Below are positions 33,298 through 44,993 of a stretch of DNA of 64,000 bases, in pieces; within the stretch, counting starts at the first letter, position 1, and every line of letters starts with the position of its first letter. Under the pieces are notes generated by a model. That model searched no databases, was not told the origin of the DNA, and saw only the letters and a program-made list of their open reading frames with translations. Location: assembly GCA_023159155.1 (NCBI GenBank), contig JAJNNX010000005.1, positions 682,001 through 746,000 of the forward strand. The letters run 5' to 3'. Position numbers and translations under genes: made by a program. The stretch is from Ustulina deusta. Its lineage: Eukaryota; Ascomycota; Sordariomycetes; Xylariales; Xylariaceae.

Positions 33298-33761
33298 TTT
33301 GGGCGGGTATTGAGCGGCGATGGTCTTGCAAGTGAAAGGGGTCGTCGGTTGCTCAAGAGCAGACTACAGCAAGAGCAATATTGATGTCGAAGGGCAAGAA
33401 GACGTGAGAGCGCTCTCGAACAATTGTCGAATCATGGAAGAGCGGTTTTGGGCTGGTGGCATGACAGACTTGGGATAGCTGGATATATGCCCCACTATAC
33501 CCCACCCTTTTGAAAATAGAGCGCTCTGAATGGCTAGAGCCGCTGTTCCTAAGTCCACGGACTACTGGAACTGCTGGAACTGCTCGCATGCTTGCCCGGC
33601 TCAGAAGCTAGCTAGCGTCGGACGGTTGAGTTCTCTCCTCAACCATCCAATTGCACAAGGTAGCCCGTTTTCGAGCACTCAACTCCCGAGCTTCATCCCA
33701 CACCACACTACACCCAGATCGCCCATTCTTTGCAGCACAATCTCCCCTCGGTTCTGTCAAG
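33298..33761. promoter_or_regulatory. Shared divergent promoter of Cox12 and B12D-like genes
   Basis: 464 bp between two start codons of nuclear genes for mitochondrial inner-membrane proteins. Shared control is plausible from position; no specific factor site was recognised. Confidence 0.45.
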
Positions 33762-34316
33762 ATGTACGCCACTCGAGCTCTCCGTATGATGCCCACAAAG
33801 CGCATGATGCGCCTTCCTGTCGGTACTCCCCATGGCTCCTGATGTGATGTGATGTAATGACGTTGCTAATAGTTCAGGTAGAAAGAGGACCAGGGTGGTA
33901 TGTCAATGCGTCCATTTCAGCCGCCGAGCGCTGCGAATTTATATCCACCTCGACAACTCGACGCCATACTACCTAGAGAGACGAGCACACATGATGAAGC
34001 GGAACTGACATTTGTTGGGACTATATAGCGCACACCGTTTCCCAGCGTCTGCGAAAGCTCCGAAAGATCCCCGCTGAATTGATTCCCCTCGGTTAGTCTA
34101 TACTCGGCCGATTCAGAAATCCCAGCCGACAGCGGTCACTAGAGACTGATCGTAACAATGAAAACAGGTGTCGTCGTTGTTTTCGCCGTCTTCGCCGCCG
34201 GCTACTCGAGCTCCCGCAAGTTCTTTGTCGATAAGAACCTCCGCCTGGCCCGTCAAAACCGCCAGGACGAGTCTGCCGAGCATGGTGAGCATAGTGAGCA
34301 GAGTGAGCATCACTAA
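33762..34316 (+). CDS. B12D/MLRQ-like small mitochondrial membrane protein
   Basis: Small inner-membrane protein of the B12D family (PF06522), related to the NDUFA4/MLRQ subunit; the exact complex is uncertain. The proposed exons, 33762-33822, 33886-33897 (12 nt), 34029-34091 and 34168-34316, total 285 nt and give 94 aa. The N-terminus is basic (MYATRALRMMPTKRMMRL), fitting a mitochondrial presequence. AHTVSQRLRKLRKIPAEL then LIPLGVVVVFAVFAAGYSS is the single membrane helix with its conserved lead. RKFFVDKNLRLARQNR follows and the end is His/Glu-rich. Exon 2 uses an AAAG acceptor; without it (33822 joined to 34029) the frame also holds and gives 90 aa. The choice with exon 2 yields VEDQGAHTV, which fits my memory of relatives. 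Confidence 0.78.
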
Positions 34317-34614
34317 ACAATGGTCATTTTGTGAAAAGGAGCGTGGGTGAGGCAAGATGAAGCCGGAGCGACACAGAATATTCCCTTTGTCAAGATAGTA
34401 CAACATTGTATATGATGACTCTTGAGGCTAGCGGAAGGAAATGTTGAATGTGTGATATCAATTATGGTATAGACTACAGTGGCAAAGATCCTGGATGTTT
34501 ATTTTGGCCTTGTACCAAACTGGTCCGAACAACCGTCCACAACGCCAACGCTATGCGAGAAAGAGTACACGTCTTCTCAAGCCAGTTCCCAGTAAAATTC
34601 CCTCGAATTCCCTT

Positions 34615-35138
34615 TCATTCGGGTTTAGGCCCTGCCACATCGAGTCCCTCGAGACCTTGCATAGGGTCATCCGGCCTCTCATCTTGAGATACCCTGTCGG
34701 CTCCGGAAGCTGCCAGGCGATCTTCCTCACTGACAGCATGTTTGGCAAGCCATCCCTCCTAATCGATTCATAAGCATATCGTTCAATAGAGCATCACGAG
34801 TAAAATGGAAGCCTCACCTGCTCCCAGACCGCTGTCTTGCTTCCCAGACCCTCCTCTGCACTCTTGGGGGCCTTGGCGGCTGAAACTTTCAATATCCGAC
34901 CAAAGAACTCGGACTGATCCATGTTGTCGATGGCCTCCTTGGCGTCTTCGGCATCCTCATATTCGACATATGCAAAACCCCGATGAGGTTCCGTGGCATT
35001 GGGCGCATCATTCTTAGGTAGAGATATGTCGGTAATCTCACCGAACGGGATGAATGCGTCGTGAATATTTGCTGTCGTGGCTAGCGATGCAAGCCCACCG
35101 ACGTAAACGGTGGCTTTCCAACGGGTCGAGTCGGTCAT
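34615..35138 (-). CDS. RRM RNA-binding protein, PPIE/Cyp33-type RRM
   Basis: Binds RNA; in animals the same RRM type belongs to the spliceosomal cyclophilin PPIE, but no cyclophilin domain is present here. Two exons, 35138-34818 and 34758-34615, total 465 nt and give 154 aa. RNP2 is VYVGGL near residue 11 and RNP1 is RGFAYVEY near 57. The strand and helix between them (HDAFIPFGEITDISLP) and the closing GRILKVSAAK are complete. Exon 2 encodes EGWLAKHAVSEEDRLAA and an acidic, Asp/Pro-rich tail. In fungi this one-RRM form is common and is usually annotated only as RRM protein. The promoter faces Sec31. Confidence 0.87.
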
Positions 35139-35864
35139 GGTTCCGACTCGGATTTCTCGGACCGTAGCAAGTTCCGGTGAAGGAAGAATTGGTGTGAGAA
35201 CTGTAGGAGCATATAGGTATAGCAACTTGCGCGACAACTGGGGGATGTCACGTGGTGGGGTGGTTTGTTCTCCTCGCAGTGTACCTATACCTTGCTTGAA
35301 ACATGATTGAGTTGACCTGACTCGGAATATATGTATTATCATGTCATGTTAGTCACAGCCCTAGAGCTGAGCTGCAGGTGGCCCGTGCCCCTCGTCTGGC
35401 AGTTTGCCTAAGGTACCTCTACCTACCTACCTACATGATCCTGCAGCCGGTACGTACCTAGGTAAATGGAATGGTAGCGCCGAAAGTAGTCCCCACAAAT
35501 CATAACTTGAAAATGCAATTGGATTTGGTTGGCCCCAGCTCAAGTAAAGATCTCGAGGAAGCTCGTAAGAATAACGGGGCAATTCATCGATCTAGCAAGT
35601 ACCTACCTACTGCGTTATCTGGCATCAACTACACAGCCTCTGGGTGACCAGTGCTGTCATGATCCATTCTCTCTTGACTATACCGCGTCTCTAGCAACAT
35701 CGCATTTCTCGTCTGGTTTTTGAATCACCCAAATATCATCCCTAGCTGGCCTAGAGTGCTCGATGCCAGCTGGCATTCTGGGTGGCCCTCGTTAAAACCC
35801 CCTCCATCTCCGTTTCCCTTGGCCACAGTCTCCCTGCTCCGGCGACCATTCACATCGTAAAATA
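35139..35864. promoter_or_regulatory. Divergent promoter region of RRM and Sec31 genes
   Basis: 726 bp between divergent starts. It contains several TACCTACCTACC and TACCTAGGTA motifs (35414-35465, 35600-35612) but no coding sequence. An in-frame extension of the RRM frame upstream of 35138 is open but lacks conservation marks, so 35138 is kept as start. Confidence 0.45.
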
Positions 35865-38800
35865 ATGGTCAGGCTACGCGAGATTGCTCGGACGGCAGCC
35901 TTCGCCTGGTCGCCTGTCCCTGCGAAGCCACTCCTCGTCACGGGAACAAGAGCCGGTGCTGTCGACGCCGACTTCTCCGACGAGACCAAGTTGGAACTTT
36001 GGGACCTGGATCTCGACAACCAGCAGCAGGGCCTCGAGCTCCAGCCCATTGCAAGCATCGCTGCCGACTCGAGGTAACCTAGACCGCTGTCTTCGTGTCT
36101 TGCGAAGTGTTGCTGACGGATCGTTGCCAGATTCTACGACATTGCGTGGGGTGAACCTTCAGAAGACCACCCCAAAGGCATCATTGCCGGCGCTCTCGAG
36201 AATGGATCGCTCGACCTCTGGGATGCCGAGAAGCTTATCTCGGGCGCCTCCGATGCTCTCATATCGAGAACCGCGAAACACACCGGTGCTATCAAGTCCT
36301 TACAGTTTAACCCTCTGCGCCCCCAAATCCTGGCCACGGCTGGCGCCAAGGGCGAACTTTTCATCTACGATATCCATGATCCCTCGAGCGCTTTCCGACT
36401 AGGTACAGCTGCCGCCAGATCTGACGATTTGGAATGCGTTGCTTGGAACACCAAGGTTTCCCACATCTTAGCCACTGGTGGTAGTGGGGGTTTCGTGACT
36501 GTCTGGGATTTGAAGACCAAGAAGGCGTCGCTGACGCTTAACAACAACCGAAAGCCCGTCAGTTCCATTGCTTGGGACCCAAATAACTCCACTAAGCTGC
36601 TGACTGCGACGCCCGACGATATCACACCGGTAATTCTTCTATGGGACTTGCGTAACTCCAATGCCCCTGAGAGGACTCTTCAGGGCCATGAGCAAGGTGT
36701 GCTATCTGTTTCATGGTGTCAGCAGGACGGCGATATTCTGATCTCCTCTGGCAAGGACAATAAGACCCTGGTTTGGAATCCGCAGACAGGAGAGCGCTAT
36801 GGAGAATTCCCCGAGGTTACAAACTGGACCTTTCTGACGCGATTCCATCCCCACAACCCCAACCTCTCGGCTACGGCTGCGTTTGATGGTAAGATTACTA
36901 TCCAGACGCTTCAGAACACAAACCCTTCAGCTGTGCAGAATACTACGCAGAGTCATCTTGATGGCGAGGACTTCTTTACGCAGGCTCAAACCCAGCCGCA
37001 AGGCGCCGCTTTCTCCCTAACGAAGGCACCCAGGTGGCTTGAGACGCCCGTGGGTGTTTCATTCGGCTTTGGCGGCAAAATCGTGATTTTCAAACAGAAC
37101 CCTTCTCAAGCTGGCCAAAAGCGTTCATCCAAAATCCAAATTTCTCAATTCTCCGTAGACTCGGATATCACCTCGGCTACTGAGAAATTCGAGGAGTCCC
37201 TCGAATCTGGAGATTTAACGACTATTTGTGAGTCGCATAAGGAACAAGCTGACTCAGAGGAAGAGAAAGCCGACTGGCGCGTCATAGAGACGCTTTTGGC
37301 TGATAATCCACGAAAAGGAATTATCGATTATTTAGGCTTCAATGAAAAGGACATCGCCAACGGCACCCTACGCGAGGGGGGCGGAAAGAAAGAAGGGAAC
37401 GAGCCAAAAAGGCCCGCTTCCAAAGTAAAAACTCATAAGAAGCGCATTTCGACTTTCTTTGCCGACGGCCCAGACGCAGATGAAGAAGATTTCCTAGCCA
37501 GTTTATCAGCCACCAAGGGTGCCAAAACAGACAATCCGTTCCAGCTGCTTGGTGAGAACAATTCTCCTGTTGAAAAGCAGATTACTAAAGCTTTAATGCT
37601 CGGCAATTTTGAGAAAGCTACAGAGATTTGCTTAGAGGAAGGTCGTATGGCAGATGCTTTTATAATTGCCAATTGTGGAGGGAAAGACCTGGTCGACAGA
37701 GTGCAATCAGCTTATTTGTCCCAAAAAACCGGTATGCCGAGCTATCTCCGCCTTCTAGGCTCTGTCATCGTGAAGAACCTATGGGATGTGGTTTATAACG
37801 CGGATCTTGTTGATTGGAAAGAGACCATGGTGGCGCTTTGCACGTTTGCTGATCCAACCGAGTTCTCCGACCTTTGTGAAGCATTAGGTGACCGCATTTA
37901 TGAGGTGGGCGACCGCAAAGATGCCTCATTCTGCTATTTGGTCGGCTCTAAATTGGAAAAGGTCGTGGATATTTGGGTTGCCGAGCTTGCAGAGGCGGAA
38001 AAGGCTGGTCTGGCTGAAAGCAGTGACTCTACATTTTCCATTCACGCCAGAGCTCTGCAACATTTCATCGAAAAGGTTACGGTGTTCCGCCACGTCGCAA
38101 AGTTTCAAGACCCTGAGGCCGATCTCACATCCGGGTGGAAACTGGCTCTCTTGTATGACAAGTACGTTGAATACGCCGACATCGTTGCTGCCCATGGTCA
38201 GTTAGATATTGCCCAAAAGTATCTTAACCTCCTACCTACAAAATACCCTGCTGCTGATATGGCTCGGGCTCGAGTCCAGCAAGCTACCAAGAAGCTCCCC
38301 GCTCAGCCCGCATCCCGACAGCCAGCTCAACACCCAGCAGCCCCTGGACGCGTGGCCTCTCGAGCGCAGCAGCCATCTGCCGGAGGGTATCAGCCGCTTC
38401 AATCGACGCCCATAAACCCAACCAACCCCTATGCGCCCCCCTCTGCCCAAGTCCCCCCTGCTAACCCGTATGCTCCGTCGGCCGGTATCACTCCTGTTCC
38501 GGCTGTGGCTAATCCATACGCCCCGACCGGAGCCAATCCATATGCTCCCCAGGGATACCAGCCACCACATTCCCATGCCTCGCATATCCCTCCACCAGTC
38601 CCGGGATATGGTGCCCCTCCGGCCCCGTCATTCGGGCCCCCTCGATCTTCAACTCCATCGAGGCTTCCCCCACCTAGGAATGCGGATGTGGGTAACTGGA
38701 ACGACGTGCCTGTGGTGACAAGACCTCCTCCACGAAAGAATACACCGAGCGCGCATCCTATCACGTCTCCTTTCCCAAATCAGGCCAATCAATCAGCCCC

Positions 38801-39767
38801 ACCTCCACAGAGCCCATATGGCGGTCACCGAGGTACAGCAACTCCACCTCCACCTCCTAAGGGTCCCCCGACGACTCGTGTGATGTCTCCCTTAGGCGGC
38901 CCTTCACAAGCTGGTCTCCCACCACCCCCGCGTCCTGGATCTTCTGCCTCTAGTGCATATGCACCGCCGGCGGCTATACCAACTCCAGGTGGCGGGCCCG
39001 GGTTATCGCTTCCACCTGCAGCGGGAAGCTTTGTTCCAAGAACGGCTTCACCATATAACCCACCTCCGGCAGCAGGGCCCCCCTCAAACCGGTATGCTCC
39101 AGCTCCCGCACCACAGCAAACCAGCCAGCCACCTCTGCATCCTGGCATGGCACCACCGCCTAGCGTTAATCGGGCCCCACCTCCGTCCAACCCTTACGCC
39201 CACCCGCCGCAAGCGGCCCCAGTTCAGAGTCAGTATGCTCCCTCCCCGTATGGAGCGCCCCCAGTTCAACAGGGACCGCCACCAGGAGGCAGCGGAGGAT
39301 CGGCGGCAGTGACAGGATCTCCTGTACCTCCACCGGCACAAGCTGCGCCACCGCCGCCAAAACCAAAACACCCACCAGGTGATCGCTCTCATATCCCAGC
39401 TAGTGCTCAACAGTTAGTTGATGTCTTCAGCCGCGATATGCAGCGAGTTGCGGCGAAAGCCCCTGCTTCATTTGCACCACAGGTTAAAGATACGCAAAAG
39501 CGACTAGGATTACTCTTCGACCATCTAAACAACACGGAGCTGGTAAAACCAGATACCATTGAGCAACTGACGAAGTTAGCCCTGGCACTAGAAGGCAAGG
39601 ACTATCCTGAAGCCCAAAGACTCCAAGTGGAGATTCAGCGAGATAAGACAGATGAATGTGGCAACTGGATGGTGAGTCAGATATAAACTCATATGTATAC
39701 AGTCTTTGCTAACAAGTATCAGGTTGGTGTTAAGCGATTAGTGCAAATGAGTAAGGTTACGAACTAA
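35865..39767 (+). CDS. sec31: Sec31, COPII outer-coat WD40 protein
   Basis: Forms the outer cage of COPII vesicles with Sec13 and stimulates Sar1 GTP hydrolysis at ER exit sites. Exons 35865-36073, 36131-39671 and 39723-39767 total 3795 nt and give 1264 aa, the usual length. The start [17 protein letters not shown] is typical of fungal Sec31. A WD40 propeller covers about 1-330 (SGSLDLWD-type repeats, e.g. [36 protein letters not shown]). The Sec13-binding and alpha-solenoid part lies at about 380-760 ([21 protein letters not shown]). A long Pro/Tyr/Ala-rich segment follows (about 770-1130), then a C-terminal helical domain ([20 protein letters not shown]) ending [16 protein letters not shown]. 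All parts look intact. Confidence 0.96.
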
Positions 39768-40618
39768 TTGCTGTACTGTTCCCGCGCTACATTTAACTGA
39801 AAGGTCCTTGGAAAAGTATGCACCTATAACACATGTAACAGAAGCATAGCCTACAGCAAAAATATCCACAAAAAGACTGAAACCTATAATTTAGATGAAC
39901 AACAACAATAAGGGGACTCGCAATAACATGCAACCATCGATGTGACTTGGCGACTCCCGACGCTCAAGTCGCTTACTTCCGTAACCGCTATGTGATAAGT
40001 TTGCGTGGATAGAAATGACTGATGAATTGATTCTGTTTACCGTTGGAGGGGGGCCACGGCACAAAGTACGGCTACCCATTTCCTAACCTCCCTGGGGGGA
40101 TTAGATGCGGTAAGCTCTTATGCATACGTATAATATAAAGAAAACCTATTAGTAACCTGAACAAGTACTAATAATGCCTCTTACCGCTAACTATAGCAAT
40201 GTTAGTAGGAAGTCTTGCGTTGCTGCTGTGTCGGCGCTCTATCCTTGCTACCCTTGGCGTACCTTCATTCTGCAGTGTTTTAGTTCCATACGCAAACGTC
40301 TTCTCTTCGGACTGGTCTCGGTTACGCCAGACTCGTTCATCTGGGCCGCGACCAGCAGAACTTGCTCTAAAATGCGCTGCAGAATAGCGGTATTACAGAG
40401 GTGTACATCTACATATCGATATCCAATGAGGAGGGATAAACTCGCAACCGGTGGGCTAAGTGGGTCTTTGGGTATCGGAGCCATCAGTCGGTCCGCCAAT
40501 GCAGGGTCCACCTGAAATTTATCACAGCATGCATGGACGGGGCCTGAATGAAGACAGGTCTGACAACTGCACCCTTTTTTCGACGAAACACCGAGCCCAG
40601 AGCTCGCAACCCGCCAAC
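39768..40618. other. Spacer with a possible small minus-strand gene
   Basis: Apart from the candidate at 40149-40511 nothing is seen. The right part is the leader and promoter of the mL61 gene. Confidence 0.4.
40149..40511 (-). CDS. Hypothetical small protein or 3' exons of an unrecognised gene
   Basis: The minus-strand frame 40511-40263 is followed by a good intron (40262-40191, GTACGC..CTAAC..CTATAG) and a 13-codon exon ending at TAA 40149. The peptide is protein-like, with a Pro-rich start (MAPIPKDPLSPPVASL), a hydrophobic helix (YVDVHLCNTAILQRILEQVL) and a basic patch (SPKRRRLRMELKHC). It begins just after a TTTCAG that could be an acceptor, so upstream exons may exist. I do not recognise a family. 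Both strands have open frames here, so chance cannot be excluded. Confidence 0.35.
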
Positions 40619-41464
40619 ATGGTGAACCCGGGAAGGCGCATGAACAAATTGCAGGTCGTAAGTCGCTTCACAAGGCGGGTAGTCGGGTTGTCTGGTCAAC
40701 CAATGGCTAACATGGACGCAGAAGGTACAGAGGTCAAGCCATCACCCGAGCGGCGCATCGAAGGACGAGTCTGACAGAACCAACCCAATAGCTTTTGGAC
40801 CTAAGGCATGGCCCCGGCGCTGCGGTGCTGCCGCCAGAGATAACAAGGATACATCTGGACTTCGCGAGGAAGTGGACTCAGGGACACTTCGGGCCCAGGC
40901 ACGCCTCTCCCCCGCTACCCGCGAATCCCGATTCTGCGTTGAAAAGGTATCCTAACATGTCCTCTCAGGAAATTCTGGAGAAAACATCTGCCACGGCTTA
41001 AATACTGGAATCCAGTAGTCCCAATGTTGGTAAACCGGTTCGACGACCAAGAGGCTCCAGCGACCATGTCCATCTACTACCGAAAAACCTTCGCATCCCG
41101 CGATCCCGCGTCGACGATAGAAGCCGTGCGCAACATGCTGCCTCTCGCCCAACAGCCATGCTCGGGCATACGCGACGAGCATCCAGCCCCTGAGCCCGCC
41201 GAAGACGAGAGAGTCTTGAAGATCGACATGTCGAACATACACTCAGATAACATCCTCAAAACCTTCCTTGAAAAGACGGGCGCAACTCCGGTCCAGCCCA
41301 CCCCTGACGAGGAGGCCTTGATGCGCCAAATCCAAGAGCGCAGAGAGCGCGGCGCCGTCGATCGCACTATTGTCAAGAAATACATCGACGACAAGCGGCA
41401 TGAGGAGCAGATGTTGGCCGTCGCTAGACAGGAGGCCGATGCCATCAAGGCCGCGAACCAGTAA
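40619..41464 (+). CDS. mrp49: Mitochondrial large-subunit ribosomal protein mL61 (MRP49-like)
   Basis: Component of the mitochondrial large ribosomal subunit with an L51/S25/CI-B8-type fold. Exons 40619-40657, 40792-40898 and 40969-41464 total 642 nt and give 213 aa. The conserved core reads LRHGPGAAVLPPEITRIHLD, FGPR joined to KFWRKHLPRLKYWNPVVPM across intron 2, then MSIYYRK. Yeast MRP49 is about 137 aa, and here a C-terminal extension rich in Glu/Arg (residues about 120-213) follows. Intron 1 starts GTAAGT. Intron 2 starts GC (CCCAG/GCACGC, 40899) and ends CTCTCAG with a CTAAC branch site, so it is a GC-AG intron. The only nearby GT donor would make a 24-nt intron. Confidence 0.85.
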
Positions 41465-43125
41465 AATAATATCGCACAGCAGGAAAAAGGGCCCTGACAA
41501 AACAAAGAGTTGTGCGAGAATAATAGTCGGCAGAAGGACCTATGACAACGAACAAGCTGCCCCAGGAAGGAAGACATACCTTGACAAGCTTGGCTGTACA
41601 AATACATGTATTGTATTTCTGGAAGGGAGATGGTGTGGAAGATGAGACTACAGGGTCCACTGTCTCCGTGGTTCCGTACATAAATATACACCACAAGGAA
41701 ATTGGCGAATGCTCCAAAAGGAAGTCTCTCTCAGCATCGTGTGAGCTTGCCAGGCCACAACTCTGTCGTGCGCGCTGGGCTCCACGCAAATTCAGGTATA
41801 TCTATCGTCCTTCTCAACAATACAGAACTTGATCAGCTAACAAGAGGAATAGCCAAACCCCCCCTGTTCGTTTAATTCATGTTCCATGTAACGAGACCAT
41901 CTAGCAACCCCCATCACAGATACATTTGTACATTCATTTAACCCTCAAGTGACCTTGTCCCTCAGCTCAATCATATATATATATATTAATGCACAAATCC
42001 ATCCAACCCCCTTGCAACACTCTGAGATAAGCCGACTACTTCCACCATGGCCTATCTCAATTTTAAGTCAAGGAACAAAAACGTCAAAACAATAAATATA
42101 AGTCTATGTTTATGACCAGAAGGGAGCTGCAGATGACTTAAGATACCTACCTAGTTATCCGAGCTTCGCCAAGGTCGACATGACATGAATTAGTTAGCTA
42201 TTAATTTCTTTCTTCTTTATCACTACGCCGTTCTTTTTATCAGATGAAATCCTTCGATGACGACGACAATAGCAAGAGAGCCACCTCTTTACACATGTGA
42301 GATAGAACCCCGCCTGCGCAGCCCGGGATGTCGGTATACTCCTTGGTTCCGATATCAATTCTAGCTTGCCTTCGGTTTGATTATTGGTCAGGGAAGTTAC
42401 GGGGTCTCAAATGCCTTTCGATAAGCCTTGTATCCCTCGTCTCAAGATCCGAGTAAATACAATTCATGTACGTGCACAGGAAGCAAAACTTAGAAAAGGA
42501 GATATCTTCATTCTACTACTTCGACTGCCACTCCACTCCATCATGTGACTACTGACTGCTTAACTATTGAAACTTAGTTTGTGTACGAAATACCAAAGCC
42601 GCCTATACAGCTACTGTATTGCAGTTCTAGTTGTAATCGCAGTCACAAAAGCATGTGCGTAATCATACAGGCTGTACCGCATATGCCGAATGCTTGGAAA
42701 CGAACAACCTAATCAATGCTTGCCAAGTGACTATATCACATCTACCCTACAGGAGTGGGTATAGTGAGAATTTTTTTATAGAGGTGTCTATTTTGGTGAA
42801 AAGATAGCAGAAACCGCTAATAGCGTCAAAACACCGCTTCCAACTTAGTCTATAGTAATTGTCTAAGCCGACGATCGGATTTTCCAGTAGATAAAAAGTG
42901 TACGCTCATTCTCGTCCGCGGAGTTTAACAACCTGGAGTGACAGGAGCTGGACAGGTGCTTCGTTCGTAGTGGCCAGGTCAAATACGTTGAGGTCGAATT
43001 ACATCCGGTCGGGGAAACATCGAGGGCGATAGCAAGGTGGAATGATGTAGGGTCATGCTCAGGACCGCGGTTCTAATACTGACCTGAGGTACGCTGAAGC
43101 CATTTGGATAATAGGAAGGTGTAAT
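41465..43125. other. 1.7-kb spacer, no supported gene
   Basis: 3' flank of mL61, then AT-leaning sequence with (TA)n at 41972-41985. No coding structure found. Confidence 0.5.
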
Positions 43126-43985
43126 CTATCTTTCGGCCATCTCATCTCCTCCCAGAAACCAATTAAGCGCGCCTTCACCGACTGAGTCTGCTGATAGAGC
43201 CAGGAGATAGATACTGGCGATGACACCGTCCACGACGCCGGCAAGGAACCCAAAGAATGCTTTCACATATTCGGGAAATACACGCTGCGCCGTGGGACGG
43301 GATCCCTGTCCAAATCCCCGCGGAATTGATGATCTTTTGATTTCTTCTGCGTCGGCGTCATTGGCATCTGGTCAGCCATCCCTGCAGCAACTCCAGGCGA
43401 TGGCGGCAACACACATGATCTTCCACGCAAACGGTCTTGAAGTTATGGTATCGAGGACACACCACACTAGAGCCGCAATCCGAAATCAGCCGTTTATGAA
43501 CACAGTAGCGAAAAAGAAAAAAAAACCCCCCACATCGTCGGTCTGCGAGGTTGGCAGTGCGCGGACGAGCCTTGCGAACGTCCATATTAGGGGGCTAGAT
43601 GTGCTCAGCTCGACCACTTATATAGCGATAAGCCCAGTGGTTTCGTTGACACTGGTGTTTGAGCTCAACAGTATCATAAGACTTGGCCCGGGTAGATAGG
43701 CTCATTGGGATCAGTAGCATATGCAATGACGGCTTCACGAGGACCGAGCAATCTGCGAGCGGCAAAGACAGACCACGACGCTAGGATCGAGACGGTGATT
43801 GACACTGAAGCGACCTTTATGCCCTTTCCCTAGCCCCCCTTCCCGCTGCAGTTCTTGTCGCCGTATATGTAGAGGTTCATTCCGAGGGCGTGGTGGTAGA
43901 AGCCGATGCGCCCACCCCCGAGGCCATATAGGTCGACTTCCAGCCTACTCCAGGCTTGCTTGATGTTGTCGCACGATCAAGCACG
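43126..43985 (-). pseudogene. Decayed gene for a multi-pass membrane protein, family unknown
   Basis: Protein-like sequence runs on the minus strand through several in-frame stops. The 5' part (43985-43690) reads CDNIKQAWSRLEVDLYGLGG, YIYGDKNCSG, TAG at 43830-43832, then a hydrophobic helix (VSITVSILASWSVFAARRLL) and YATDPNEPIYPGQV. The frame then shifts. The 3' part (43686-43126) holds TAA at 43618, TGA at 43486 and TGA at 43372, between hydrophobic stretches such as RIAALVWCVLDTI and FFGFLAGVVDGVIASIYLLA, ending at TAG 43126. All four internal stops could arise by C-to-T change on one strand (CAG, CAA, CGA or TGG), as RIP would give. Some stops might instead lie in unrecognised introns. I do not know the family. 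Confidence 0.45.
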
Positions 43986-44993
43986 CTGTATGTACATGAT
44001 TTATCTAAATAACTACGTTTGAACAGGAGCAGTTACCTAGGTACTTTTTTTAAATGACCCACCCGTGTTATAGTTGGCTGATAATTAAGGGATCGAAGCA
44101 TTATCTCGAAGTTCGCACGTAAACGGAAAAAAGGACTGGAAGGACACAACCCTCACATCTTGTGAACCGGACCTTACGGATACTATTACCGCAAGCTGCC
44201 AGAAGTATTTTTTCCAGCTAAGTGGCATCGCGAGGATTCCTGTCGCAAAGGAAGCGCCACGAAAGTGAGAAGCTCACCGAAGAAAAATAGAAGAACGACT
44301 GCTTGTAATTATTTATTACAAGCAGTCTTAGGATAGAGACTCATAGGCACAATGAGGCATTAAACATATGATAGATCGTTACAAAAGTGATACTAACAAG
44401 GTATCAGTTATGCTGGCCCACCGACTATTGTTTCTGAAGTTCATTAGAACACCTTGAAGATCCATTATGTATTTTGATCTTGATTCTTCGTCTAATATGA
44501 ACCTCGCTCCTTTTTTGCAATCTGCTTCTGTTATGTTTGCAATGGTGGATAGCGAAGTTGTTGAAGAGATGGAGGTAATTGACATGACACCACCGTGAGG
44601 GGTAATATATGGGCACTGTCCCTCGTACCTTCCCACACTTCCAGCCTACTAACTGACTTCTCGTTTTCCCCGCTTTTTCTTGGTCGTCCCCTACCCGAAC
44701 CTTTAATTTAAAGAAATACTTCAGCCACTCCCGACTAAACAATCAAGTCCCTGGAATGTGTCCCCATCACGCATGGACGGATCCCTATGCCGTCAAGACA
44801 CGAATCCGTTATTTAGCATTGATTGCATTTCATATCTCATTCTGTGCTACACATATTAATACAAATACTTATTTGCTAATACATAATCAAATCCAATACC
44901 GCCGTATTCATGAATCATACTTTTTCCTTATCCAGGCTCAATCGGCCGTGTGCGTGGGCTAGGGAAGCAGTCTAGTTAACCACCCCGTCTTTC
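43986..44993. other. Spacer with a perfect hairpin
   Basis: No gene supported. Contains the 31-nt inverted repeat at 44297-44327 and the 3' flank of the Mug190-like gene. Minus-strand frames at 44379-44742 show no motif. Confidence 0.45.
44297..44327. repeat. Perfect inverted repeat, 13-bp arms with 5-nt loop
   Basis: GACTGCTTGTAAT and its exact complement ATTACAAGCAGTC flank TATTT. Seen directly. It could be a terminator-like or mobile-element-derived hairpin. No target-site duplication is obvious in the flanks. Confidence 0.85.

Noticed and set aside
44379..44742. 105-codon minus-strand frame beside the hairpin
   Set aside because: Peptide shows no domain-like pattern or homology I can recall.
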